From: Vigna angularis
Lineage: Eukaryota > Streptophyta > Magnoliopsida > Fabales > Fabaceae
Direction: 5' to 3'
Length of the DNA: 64,000 nucleotides
Assembly (NCBI RefSeq): GCF_016808095.1
Contig: NC_068978.1
Span: 21,630,806 to 21,694,805, forward strand
Shown: positions 33,561 through 43,791 of the stretch, one piece after another
How the letters are laid out: the number at the start of each line of letters is the position of its first letter
Position numbering within the stretch: position 1 is the first letter of the stretch
Position numbers and translations under genes: made by a program
Notes under the pieces: model-generated
The model's input: the letters and a program-made list of their open reading frames with translations, nothing else
Told to the model about the DNA's origin: nothing
Database searches by the model: none

Positions 33561-33946
33561 AAGTCCTACGAATTATTTTAATAAACTCAATAATCTATCA
33601 TCACTAAAGAATTAAAGTCGGAATAATTAAATACACTTTCTTATTTAATTCTTTGAAATATTTTTTAAAGACAAAATCAAAACATAATATTTCAAATGAG
33701 GTTTCTCCCTAATAATGTTATCATATCGAGCTTGGTCGGAAGAGGTACTATTGCTTAAGTAATTTGAATGTAAATATACTAATTAGGTAATAATAACTTT
33801 ATAAGAGTTACAATTAACACGTATGGTGTAGGCTGATAGGCCTCTAGATCTGAGGTATTTGAGGCTAACGTTCTAAATATGGGACACGAAGACTAGGTCA
33901 AAGGGTTCTGATTTTAGGTTAGAATCAAATGTTGGTGTGTCACACG
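33561..33946. other. Spacer and upstream region of the small basic-protein gene
   Basis: AT-rich sequence between the CACTA-like element and the next gene. A GTGTGTCACACGTATAAATA stretch directly upstream of the gene holds an ACGT core next to the TATA box. No other feature is seen. Confidence 0.4.
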
Positions 33947-33954
33947 TATAAATA
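33947..33954 (+). promoter_or_regulatory. TATA box of the Lys-rich protein gene
   Basis: A perfect TATAAATA lies 104 bp before the ATG at 34058. With a start site about 30 bp downstream it leaves a leader of roughly 70-75 nt, normal for a plant gene. Confidence 0.6.
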
Positions 33955-34057
33955 CCTAAAATTTTCTATGTCAACGTTGCTCAAGCCAATTCTTGGGGCT
34001 TGCGCTTCGTCCTTGGCTTGTTCTTGCAAGCTGCAATTGAATTCTTGAGAGTTCAAT

Positions 34058-34258
34058 ATGGCAGAGTTCGAAGAGCAAGTAAAGGTTACAGCAAAGAAGA
34101 CCACAGCTGCAGCGAAGAAAGCCAAGAAGGCTATAGCCAAAGGTAGCAAGAAGGCTTATAGTGCGTGCAAGAAAGGTTGGGCCAAGCTAAAACAAAGCAT
34201 CAAGGAGCACAAGGAGAAGAATAAGAGAATAGAATATTTGGGTGATCGTCGTCGTTGA
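34058..34258 (+). CDS. Small Lys/Ala-rich basic protein, 66 residues, unknown function
   Basis: An intronless frame with ATG in a good plant context (CAATATGGCA) ends in TGA. The product has 18 Lys, 4 Arg and 11 Ala in 66 residues: an acidic start (MAEFEEQ), a helix-forming core with spaced KK pairs (KKTTAAAKKAKKAIAKGSKK), a single Cys, a Trp (GWAKLKQSIKEHKEK) and an RRR end. There is no signal peptide. The composition resembles histone H1-like tails or small nucleic-acid-binding proteins, but no domain is recognised. A consensus TATA box, short leader and T/GT-rich 3' flank support a real gene. It lies just outside the CACTA-like element and shows no retroelement similarity. Confidence 0.6.
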   Translation: MAEFEEQVKVTAKKTTAAAKKAKKAIAKGSKKAYSACKKGWAKLKQSIKEHKEKNKRIEYLGDRRR

Positions 34259-34651
34259 TGAGATCATTCTTCTTCATATTTGTTCATTGTTCTTGTGGAT
34301 TGTCTGGTGGAAATTAATGAATGTCATTTACACCTTACGCATGCAGCATGATTATTGGTTCTTGTCTTTGTTGCCTTAATATAATATTTTATTGATTCAA
34401 TGGGAAAGAAGTGCCGAATTTGGATCAGTGTTATGTATTGCTTGTTTATGTTCTTTTCTTGTTGCAGCATTTCGTTTCAGGTTTTACTTTTGATGCAATA
34501 CGTCTATCATGTTATATATTGCATGCTTTTTCTAATTAAAATCATATAAGTGTAACTTGCATCACACATATCTAGTTTAAAAATGCATAAAATATAGTAA
34601 ATATATAATAGGAATCCTACTAAATATATTAAATTTTTACAAATATATTTT

Positions 34652-34655
<4 letters not shown>

Positions 34656-34697
<42 letters not shown>
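34656..34697. repeat. (TA)n microsatellite
   Basis: About 40 bases of TA dinucleotide with one G interruption near the end. Confidence 0.95.
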
Positions 34698-35830
34698 AAT
34701 GGGAGCCAAGCCCCCTGACTACGTTACAATCCATCATTGCTCACAATATTTGTGTAGATTTTGAATGAAATTTAACATGTTATGTTATATCTATAATTTT
34801 TTTCGATTTGTTAAGATACATCCACACTTATAATGTGTTAATATAATTTGGATAATGACACTATAAACTATACTTAAAATACTATACAATGGTGGTATGT
34901 CGCTATACGTATTATTCTAGGTGATACAATCAATCAAGAGTTCACATTTCGCTTTTAAGATAATAACAATACAAGAGAAACATACTGATGTATCAAACAC
35001 AACTCCTAAAAAAGTTATTTCAAGTACCATATTACTCATAATCCATGATAACTGACAGATATTAATCACATTGTCTGAGTCGAAATATTTAGGTTTATTG
35101 CATGCACATCTCATGTTTTTACATGTTATAATTACTAAAAATAAATGTTCAACTATAGTCAATATTTAAAACATGGTATCCTCATCAATAATGTCCATAA
35201 GTATGTAAAACACACCATTAATAGCATATACCCAATTACATTTTAAAAAAATTATTTTGGAGACAACTAATTTTCATATCATGATTATCACTTAACTATT
35301 TATATTTGGAGTTGTCTGAACATTACTATAAAAATAATTTTGATCATTTCCAGCATTAGGTATATATATAAAAAAAATTACATCTTTATAAAATACCATG
35401 TTAATGTTAATTTTTTTTATAAATGATAAAACAATGTAATTAATAAAGTTTTTATCTCTTGATCTACAACTTGTATAATATTTTTAATCTTTTAATATTG
35501 TGAAAATCATGCTTAAAGAACAATAAAACAAAAAATGATATTATTGATGGCTAAAATTCATTAGTTTTGTCTATTAATAGATCAAAATTATTGATAGTCT
35601 ACATATAGTCAAAAATTCATTGATAAAATTCTCGATGATAAATTTTATCGACGAATAAAAGACTTCATCAATAATTATTGATAAGAAAGGTGGTGACAGG
35701 TCAATTATCTAGTTAGGTGAGTGGTGGGATGAAATGTTGGTTATGAGTGTTATAAGAAATTGAGTCATACAATCTTCCAATTGGGTGGCAAAGGTAGATA
35801 TGATTATGTTGATATGGTAATCTTGGTGTT
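34698..35830. other. AT-rich spacer before the LTR array
   Basis: No gene. A minus-strand frame of 81 codons (34917-35162) has no familiar motif. At 35560-35690 there are inverted and direct variants of TCATTGATAAAATTC, TCGATGATAAATTTTATCGA and ATCAATAATTATTGAT, resembling a small foldback transposon; similar sequence occurs at 50590-50880. Confidence 0.45.
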
Positions 35831-36330
35831 CTTTCTGTAACACCCTAATATTTTAAAGGGTATTACTGATAGTAGAGACTAAATTAATTTGATATCTCAT
35901 ATAAACAATCAAACTTTATTTCAATTACTCCAAAGTACAATACCAAACTTTCAAACTTTAAACAATATAGTCTTCACCATTGAAATTTCAACTTATAAGT
36001 TTTACACAACATAATCTTCCCAATACAAATTTATTATTTTTACAAAAATCCCTGAAAGTTTTTCCCCGCATCTCTCTCATCTCTAAGCTTTTTCAACCGC
36101 ATCTGCAACATTATCTAATCACATATAACATGAGTTATATGATCATAGTACAAACAAATAAGGGTAAGCCAACCATATCATAAAATCATTAAACTTGTAA
36201 TAAAAATATTATAATCATGTATTTCTACAATTGATAAAATATCATTATTCCGATGTCATTAATTCATCATTATCAAAATCATCTTTCCCATTTCCATAAA
36301 TCTTACAAGTGTACCATGCTTACTCATGAA

Positions 36331-36505
36331 GCCTTATGGTCAGACCGCTCTCTGCCTGCTTCCTTAAGCCTCACTTATATACTATGTCTTACTTTCTGAA
36401 GCCTTATGGTCAGACCCCTCTCTGCCTGCTTCTATATAACTTACGAATCATATGTTTATGTCAAAGCCTTATGGTCAGACCACTTTCTGCCTGCTTTCAT
36501 AAACC
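36331..36505. repeat. GCCTTATGGTCAGACC repeat, three copies (LTR 1)
   Basis: Three units of 64-70 bp, each with GCCTTATGGTCAGACC followed by CTCTCTGCCTGCTT or a close variant. The same block recurs at 41606-41780 and 46881-47055 in the other LTRs. Confidence 0.85.
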
Positions 36506-37528
36506 TCACGTGTTACATTGCTCATACCAAACTCTCATGGTATAACTCGAACATACTACTCCCGGTAGTAAACATCATTTCATAAGTAATGATTTCTCAT
36601 ATCCACTCCAACATTTCATAAAACCAACAATTCATACCCTCTTATCCACCTAACTCAATCATGTTCATTCTTTAATCATGAATTCATAATAACCTGTTTT
36701 GGTATCAATAAATTAAACATATTTCCATATATCATGCTTCATATTATAAACTCATTTTGCCCATAACGAGTATAATTCAACATATTTTCACCAAACAAAG
36801 ATCATGGATCAACCAAAATATATCAACATATCGTAGAAACTACATATTAAAGTCTGGGCTCAATGTAATGATAAATAAAATATATAAGAAATTTTTACCA
36901 TGATAATATTATGCATCTACAATCAACTTGTTTTATTTTATTTTCATCCTAGTAGAGATTTTTTCTTTACCCCAATTGGTCACCGGAGAGGACCCAGATG
37001 TCTGAACGCATCAAACTCACCTTCGACGCCAGCACATATGACTAGTCACAACTGACTGGACCAGGCCAGGGCTGCTCTATGATCAGGGATGTGCCAACTC
37101 AGGTTTTTAAGGTTCCTCTATCCTACCAACAAAGGGAGGCCCTCAATAATTAATCAATTTATTTATTTAATTTATCTACCTTGTTGTCTTATGCTCTAAA
37201 TCTAAAATGTCTAATTTTAATATTTTTACTTCCTCTCAAAACAACCTCAAACAGTACCTGTATATCTATTTAATACTCATATATAAGCTATTACAGAACT
37301 CTTACTCCAGACCTTCCAACAAGATCAATTTCAGCCAACAAACTCATTCAATAAATTCATCACATCATAACATGTACAATTTAACAGTTTCAGTTATAAC
37401 ACCCAATATAATAAAAGTCATAAAACAGTTTCGCAAGAGAACACCAGTTCAACATTCGTATATTTATAAATTCATACAAAAATAATTAGTTGCCCTTACC
37501 ATCAAAATAATATTAATATAAAAATTCA

Positions 37529-37990
37529 GGGGAAACAAGAAGTTGAATCTGGCAGAGCCGGTTAGACAACTTCTCATCCTTCCACAAAGATGAAATAAAA
37601 AGAATAGATAACACAATAAAATTTCTGGGGAAACAAGAAGTTGAATCTGGCAGAGCCGGTTAGACAACTTCACATCCTTCCAAAAATACAATATAAAGAT
37701 ATAAAAAAAAACAACAAAAGCTTTGGGGAAACAAGAAGTTGAATCTGGCAGAGCCGGTTAGACAACTTCTCGTCCTACCAAAAATACAATATAAAGATAT
37801 AAGAAACAACCAAAGTTTTGGGGAAACAAGAAGTTGAATCTGGCAGAGCCGGTTAGACAACTTCTCGTCCTTCCAAAAATACCATATAAAGATATAAGAA
37901 ACAACCAAAGCTTTGGGGAAACAAGAAGTTGAATCTGGCAGAGCCGGTTAGACAACTTCTCGTCCTTCCAAAAATACAAAAGAAACAAAT
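37529..37990. repeat. 95-98 bp tandem repeat, five copies, each with a hairpin (LTR 1)
   Basis: Units start at 37529, 37627, 37725, 37820 and 37915. Each carries GGGGAAACAAGAAGTTG, AATCTGGCAGAGCCGGTTAG and CAACTTCTCGTCC (second unit CAACTTCACATCC). AGAAGTTG and CAACTTCT are reverse complements about 22 nt apart, so four of the five units can form a full 8-bp stem. Equivalent blocks lie at 42804-43265 and 48079-48540. Confidence 0.9.
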
Positions 37991-38622
37991 AAATGTTCTC
38001 ATTCAAAATTCAAGACCATACAGCAACAAAATACTACATATTCAAGATTTAGGATTAGAGAAAAGCAAAGTATAGGAGTGGCTTCCCTTACCTCTATTAC
38101 AGACTTAATCTCCTCGCTCTCTGAAAACTTCCAGAATATCCCCTTTGCAATTAGAAATTCTTCCAACTCTCTTCTCTCAACATTTTTCTAAGTTCTTTGG
38201 TGTAAATTTTCAGCCTCCCCCCTTGGCTATTTATAGTAAAAAAATTTACTATTCATTTTTACTATTCATTTGTACTATTCATTTTTTTATTCATTTTACT
38301 ATTACAAAAATAATTTTTTATTTGCAAATTGGTGAATTCTGATCTCAAAGCTACGTGTAATACTTATCCTTTCCAAAAATAATTTTTTTTTTCTTTTTAC
38401 TATTCACCTTTTACTATTCACAATTTACTATTCATAATTTACTATTTACTATTTTTTTTTTTAATTTTTTTTTTTTATCTAGTATCTAACTTACAAATAT
38501 TTTCAAGGATCTTACAATCTCCCCAACAACAATTATTTTCGTCCTCGAAAATTATTTATTTAAACAAAGACTATTTAACAAAAGATTACTTACAAAGAAG
38601 ATATGGATTTTCGAAAACCATT

Positions 38623-38634
38623 GCTCTGATACCC
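38623..38634 (-). other. Second primer-binding-site remnant inside internal region 1
   Basis: The minus strand reads GGGTATCAGAGC followed by AATGGTTTTCG, the same sequence that surrounds the true site at 41096, with one base changed. It sits 6 bp from the LTR-like terminus at 38640, as a genuine primer site would. Confidence 0.7.
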
Positions 38635-39129
38635 AATAGTGTAACACCCCGATTTAGGTGTTACAATTTATTTTTCCACAAAAATGCATATATTACTTTT
38701 CTTTAACAATTTTCAACACCAACAAAATATTAAGTGTTGTATTATAACACAAGTCTTCTAAAATAAAATTTCACACAGTTCATAAACTTCTTAAATTTAA
38801 AATTCCACACAGTTTGAAATTTCAAAATATATTTATTTAGAAATCCCCCATGTCTCTTTTTTTTTTTTTTTTTTCACAGATTTCTCATCTTCTAAGCAAG
38901 TCTATAACCATATGCTAATTCATCTGAAATAGTTTATGCTCCCGTATAATATGACACATTACACGATCATTGCATTCACATACACAAACACAAACAATAG
39001 GGTGAGCTAACTGAAACAAGCATACAATCCATTCACAATCCGTTAATAATACATCCACAGTATTCAATACAGTTAAGCACACCCACTCAACATATTATCA
39101 CAATATCATTGCTCAACAATTTTACTATT

Positions 39130-39425
39130 CCACTTATCAAAGTGTTACAACTTCACCTCATCCGACCTACTTACCAAAGTAGTACAAACCAAGTTATTCT
39201 CTCTACTTATCAAAGTAGCACCGCAAGACAATACTGTCTACTTACAAAGTAGCACATAGTTAATCTGCCTACTTTTCAAAGTAGCCCGATTTATGTCATT
39301 CTCTTTATCTCTTCATTCATCATCTCATCCTGCCTACTTATCAAAGTAGTGTAAATCACCCTGCTTACTTACCAAAGTAACGCAGACCCAACATCTACTC
39401 GCCTACTTACCAAGGTAGCGCAAAC
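39130..39425. repeat. Array of short palindromes CTACTTA(T/C)CAAAGTAG (internal region 1)
   Basis: Eight variants of CTACTTATCAAAGTAG occur in about 300 bp (first one degenerate, CCACTTATCAAAGTG). Each is an imperfect palindrome with a CTACTT/AAGTAG stem, and in several places compensating changes keep pairing (GTTACTT with AAGTAAC-like ends). The second internal region repeats it at 44405-44700. Confidence 0.85.
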
Positions 39426-39599
39426 CAACATCATTTACATTATTTCAACAAATTATTCATAATCAACCACAACTCATCCAAAACTAATCATATTCAACAA
39501 CATGTTTAGATCATATGGTAAGCTTTTCGGTCCAATCCAACAGTTAATGAGGCAGAAATCATCAATTTTTTTTTATAAATGATCCAAAAACATAAATTA

Positions 39600-40340
39600 A
39601 GCAATATTGAGATCCCTGAGAAGTTACAAAATTAATATCTCTAACTCGGTACCTCCGATCTAAAATCCGAACGGTCGAAGTATGTTCCTATATGTTAGAA
39701 ACCTCATACTAAAGTTTCAGGTTAATCTAACGGTTAACTAAGTAGATATGAAGGTTTTACCGAGGTAACTCAGAGACAGAAATTTAAGTGGTTCTCGGTT
39801 AAACTCAAAATACGGAATGAATTACTCTAAGCACAGACAACTAATTCCAAATCTGAACGGTCAAGATCACCTAATATGTATTATGAACTCCATACTAAAG
39901 TTTGGGCTCAATCTAACGGTAAATGGAATATATATGAAATTGTTACCATTATAACTTAAGAACAGAATTACATTGTTCATCAAATATGTCAAACTTTCGA
40001 AATTTCTTTCTCTAAGCATAGACCTTCAATTGCAAATCCGATCGGTCACCGTGTATTAATATGTCTTAGGGATTCTATATCAAATTTTGAGGTTGATCTA
40101 ACGGTCAAATAGGTCAGAATTCTATATTTTACTGAGACAACTTAGTAACTACAGGGGTAACTAATTTACTCAAACTTATAGGATTTATTTCTCCAAGTAC
40201 AGACTTCTATTTTCAAATCCGAACAGTCAAAGTTTAGTAATATGTCTTAGGATTCACATATTAAAATTTTAGCTAAATCCAACGGTGAAAACAATTAAAA
40301 GAAATTTATCACCACAGTAACTCGAAAATAAGAAATTATA
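39600..40340. repeat. About 184-bp tandem repeat, four copies (internal region 1)
   Basis: The landmark CCGAACGGTC or variants (GAACGGTC at 39669 and 39855, GATCGGTC at 40040, GAACAGTC at 40221) recurs every 181-186 bp, followed in each unit by a TCTAACGG-type motif and preceded by CTCTAAGCACAGAC-type sequence. One diverged unit is also visible in the true LTR near 36840-36900, evidence that the internal region and the LTR share ancestry. Confidence 0.75.
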
Positions 40341-41095
40341 ATCATGAAAACCAAATTTTACACAAGTCAATAGATAACTACCATTACCAAATTTTTAACA
40401 TATTCATATTCGTATTCATGATCATAACAAGAAAGGATTAGCTCCCCTTCATCAAAGTCAAGCAATTGGAACCATATTTCTAACTACAAAATTCTAGAAA
40501 TTAAGTTGAGATTGCTTCCCTTACCTCATGAAGACTAAAACACCTTAAACTCTTCTTCAAAGAGCAACTCCTCTCCTCCTTGCTAGACCAAGTCAGCCTC
40601 CACACTTAGGACACTTAGGATTTCGTTCACCTCCCACCAAGGACCTCTATACTCTCCTCCAAAACTCCAAATCTGATTTGGAATTAAAAGAAGATGCCTT
40701 AGACAACTAAGGAACCATGCACTTGGCACTTAACAATAATAAACAACCAATGGACCATCCTAAACCATTTTCCAGCCCTAAAACATGGAAGGAAAGTCTC
40801 CAAAGGGTCCCAAAATGTTCTCCTAGTGCAGAACACAACCTACTCACTCCAAAAAGTTGAAACTTGTAAAAATACACCTAAAATTAAGGTTGGACGCTAG
40901 CCCCTGGACAGTAAAACTGTCACGTTTCCCCCAGCTCAGTTAGACACCTTCCCGAAGTCCAAAATATGCGTATGAGTAGTCAAATTGAAGCTCTTTGAGT
41001 CTAGTTTCCAATAAAACAAGAATCAACTCAATTGATATTTTACTAAGAATAATAATTTCACTCCCCAGAGTCCCAAAATATTTTCGAAAACCATT

Positions 41096-41107
41096 GCTCT
41101 GATACCA
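41096..41107 (-). other. Primer-binding site (initiator Met tRNA type), unit 1
   Basis: The minus strand reads TGGTATCAGAGC three bases after the LTR end TGTTACA at 41111, complementary to the 3' end of plant initiator Met tRNA. This fixes minus-strand polarity. The copy in unit 2 is at 46371-46382. Confidence 0.88.
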
Positions 41108-41110
41108 AAA

Positions 41111-43791
41111 TGTAACACCCTAATATTTTAAAGGGTATTACTGATAGTAGAGACTAAATTAATTTGATATCTCATATAAACAATCAAACTTTATTTCAAT
41201 TACTCCAAAGTACAATACCAAACTTTCAAACTTTAAACAATATAGTCTTCACCATTGAAATTTCAACTTATAAGTTTTACACAACATAATCTTCCCAATA
41301 CAAATTTATTATTTTTACAAAAATCCCTGAAAGTTTTTCCCCGCATCTCTCTCATCTCTAAGCTTTTTCAACCGCATCTGCAACATTATCTAATCACATA
41401 TAACATGAGTTATATGATCATAGTACAAACAAATAAGGGTAAGCCAACCATATCATAAAATCATTAAACTTGTAATAAAAATATTATAATCATGTATTTC
41501 TACAATTGATAAAATATCATTATTCCGATGTCATTAATTCATCATTATCAAAATCATCTTTCCCATTTCCATAAATCTTACAAGTGTACCATGCTTACTC
41601 ATGAAGCCTTATGGTCAGACCGCTCTCTGCCTGCTTCCTTAAGCCTCACTTATATACTATGTCTTACTTTCTGAAGCCTTATGGTCAGACCCCTCTCTGC
41701 CTGCTTCTATATAACTTACGAATCATATGTTTATGTCAAAGCCTTATGGTCAGACCACTTTCTGCCTGCTTTCATAAACCTCACGTGTTACATTGCTCAT
41801 ACCAAACTCTCATGGTATAACTCGAACATACTACTCCCGGTAGTAAACATCATTTCATAAGTAATGATTTCTCATATCCACTCCAACATTTCATAAAACC
41901 AACAATTCATACCCTCTTATCCACCTAACTCAATCATGTTCATTCTTTAATCATGAATTCATAATAACCTGTTTTGGTATCAATAAATTAAACATATTTC
42001 CATATATCATGCTTCATATTATAAACTCATTTTGCCCATAACGAGTATAATTCAACATATTTTCACCAAACAAAGATCATGGATCAACCAAAATATATCA
42101 ACATATCGTAGAAACTACATATTAAAGTCTGGGCTCAATGTAATGATAAATAAAATATATAAGAAATTTTTACCATGATAATATTATGCATCTACAATCA
42201 ACTTGTTTTATTTTATTTTCATCCTAGTAGAGATTTTTTCTTTACCCCAATTGGTCACCGGAGAGGACCCAGATGTCTGAACGCATCAAACTCACCTTCG
42301 ACGCCAGCACATATGACTAGTCACAACTGACTGGACCAGGCCAGGGCTGCTCTATGATCAGGGATGTGCCAACTCAGGTTTTTAAGGTTCCTCTATCCTA
42401 CCAACAAAGGGAGGCCCTCAATAATTAATCAATTTATTTATTTAATTTATCTACCTTGTTGTCTTATGCTCTAAATCTAAAATGTCTAATTTTAATATTT
42501 TTACTTCCTCTCAAAACAACCTCAAACAGTACCTGTATATCTATTTAATACTCATATATAAGCTATTACAGAACTCTTACTCCAGACCTTCCAACAAGAT
42601 CAATTTCAGCCAACAAACTCATTCAATAAATTCATCACATCATAACATGTACAATTTAACAGTTTCAGTTATAACACCCAATATAATAAAAGTCATAAAA
42701 CAGTTTCGCAAGAGAACACCAGTTCAACATTCGTATATTTATAAATTCATACAAAAATAATTAGTTGCCCTTACCATCAAAATAATATTAATATAAAAAT
42801 TCAGGGGAAACAAGAAGTTGAATCTGGCAGAGCCGGTTAGACAACTTCTCATCCTTCCACAAAGATGAAATAAAAAGAATAGATAACACAATAAAATTTC
42901 TGGGGAAACAAGAAGTTGAATCTGGCAGAGCCGGTTAGACAACTTCACATCCTTCCAAAAATACAATATAAAGATATAAAAAAAAACAACAAAAGCTTTG
43001 GGGAAACAAGAAGTTGAATCTGGCAGAGCCGGTTAGACAACTTCTCGTCCTACCAAAAATACAATATAAAGATATAAGAAACAACCAAAGTTTTGGGGAA
43101 ACAAGAAGTTGAATCTGGCAGAGCCGGTTAGACAACTTCTCGTCCTTCCAAAAATACCATATAAAGATATAAGAAACAACCAAAGCTTTGGGGAAACAAG
43201 AAGTTGAATCTGGCAGAGCCGGTTAGACAACTTCTCGTCCTTCCAAAAATACAAAAGAAACAAATAAATGTTCTCATTCAAAATTCAAGACCATACAGCA
43301 ACAAAATACTACATATTCAAGATTTAGGATTAGAGAAAAGCAAAGTATAGGAGTGGCTTCCCTTACCTCTATTACAGACTTAATCTCCTCGCTCTCTGAA
43401 AACTTCCAGAATATCCCCTTTGCAATTAGAAATTCTTCCAACTCTCTTCTCTCAACATTTTTCTAAGTTCTTTGGTGTAAATTTTCAGCCTCCCCCCTTG
43501 GCTATTTATAGTAAAAAAATTTACTATTCATTTTTACTATTCATTTGTACTATTCATTTTTTTATTCATTTTACTATTACAAAAATAATTTTTTATTTGC
43601 AAATTGGTGAATTCTGATCTCAAAGCTACGTGTAATACTTATCCTTTCCAAAAATAATTTTTTTTTTCTTTTTACTATTCACCTTTTACTATTCACAATT
43701 TACTATTCATAATTTACTATTTACTATTTTTTTTTTTAATTTTTTTTTTTTATCTAGTATCTAACTTACAAATATTTTCAAGGATCTTACA
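41111..43791 (-). repeat. LTR copy 2 (2681 bp)
   Basis: Same length and, as far as can be judged by eye, same sequence as LTR copy 1. It is shared between the two units of the array. Confidence 0.93.

Larger units (their letters stand above)
35836..38516 (-). repeat. LTR copy 1 (2681 bp)
   Basis: The LTR of the array begins TGTAACACCC and ends TCTTACA on the plus strand. It holds three copies of GCCTTATGGTCAGACC spaced 64-70 bp (36331, 36401, 36465), a five-unit tandem repeat (37529-37990) and TTTACTATTCA repeats near 38240-38450. Open frames of 65-92 codons inside recur in all three copies and carry no known motif; they are not annotated as genes. Confidence 0.93.
38517..41110 (-). mobile_element. 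Internal region 1 of the array (non-coding, contains a second LTR-like unit)
   Basis: Directly after LTR 1 lies the minus-strand polypurine tract (38517-38530). A short stretch of apparent gypsy 3' end follows, then at 38623-38633 a minus-strand primer-site remnant and at 38640 TGTAACACCCCGATTTAGG, a sequence like the LTR terminus. The remaining 2.4 kb resembles the LTR itself: it shares with it TGGGCTCAAT-type sequence and the GCTTCCCTTACCTC motif. Its far end abuts the true primer site at 41096. The internal DNA is thus mostly a diverged related LTR between PPT and PBS, with no coding DNA. Confidence 0.75.

Noticed and set aside
37529..37990. Regular repeats with palindromic cores, superficially like a CRISPR array
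   Set aside because: Units are 95-98 bp with near-identical content throughout and no distinct spacers; the context is a plant LTR.
37464..38006. Minus-strand open frames of 75-82 codons with repeated SNRLCQIQLLVSP segments, present in all three LTRs
   Set aside because: They are translations of the 95-98 bp tandem repeat; near-identity between copies comes from the array, not selection, and no domain is seen.
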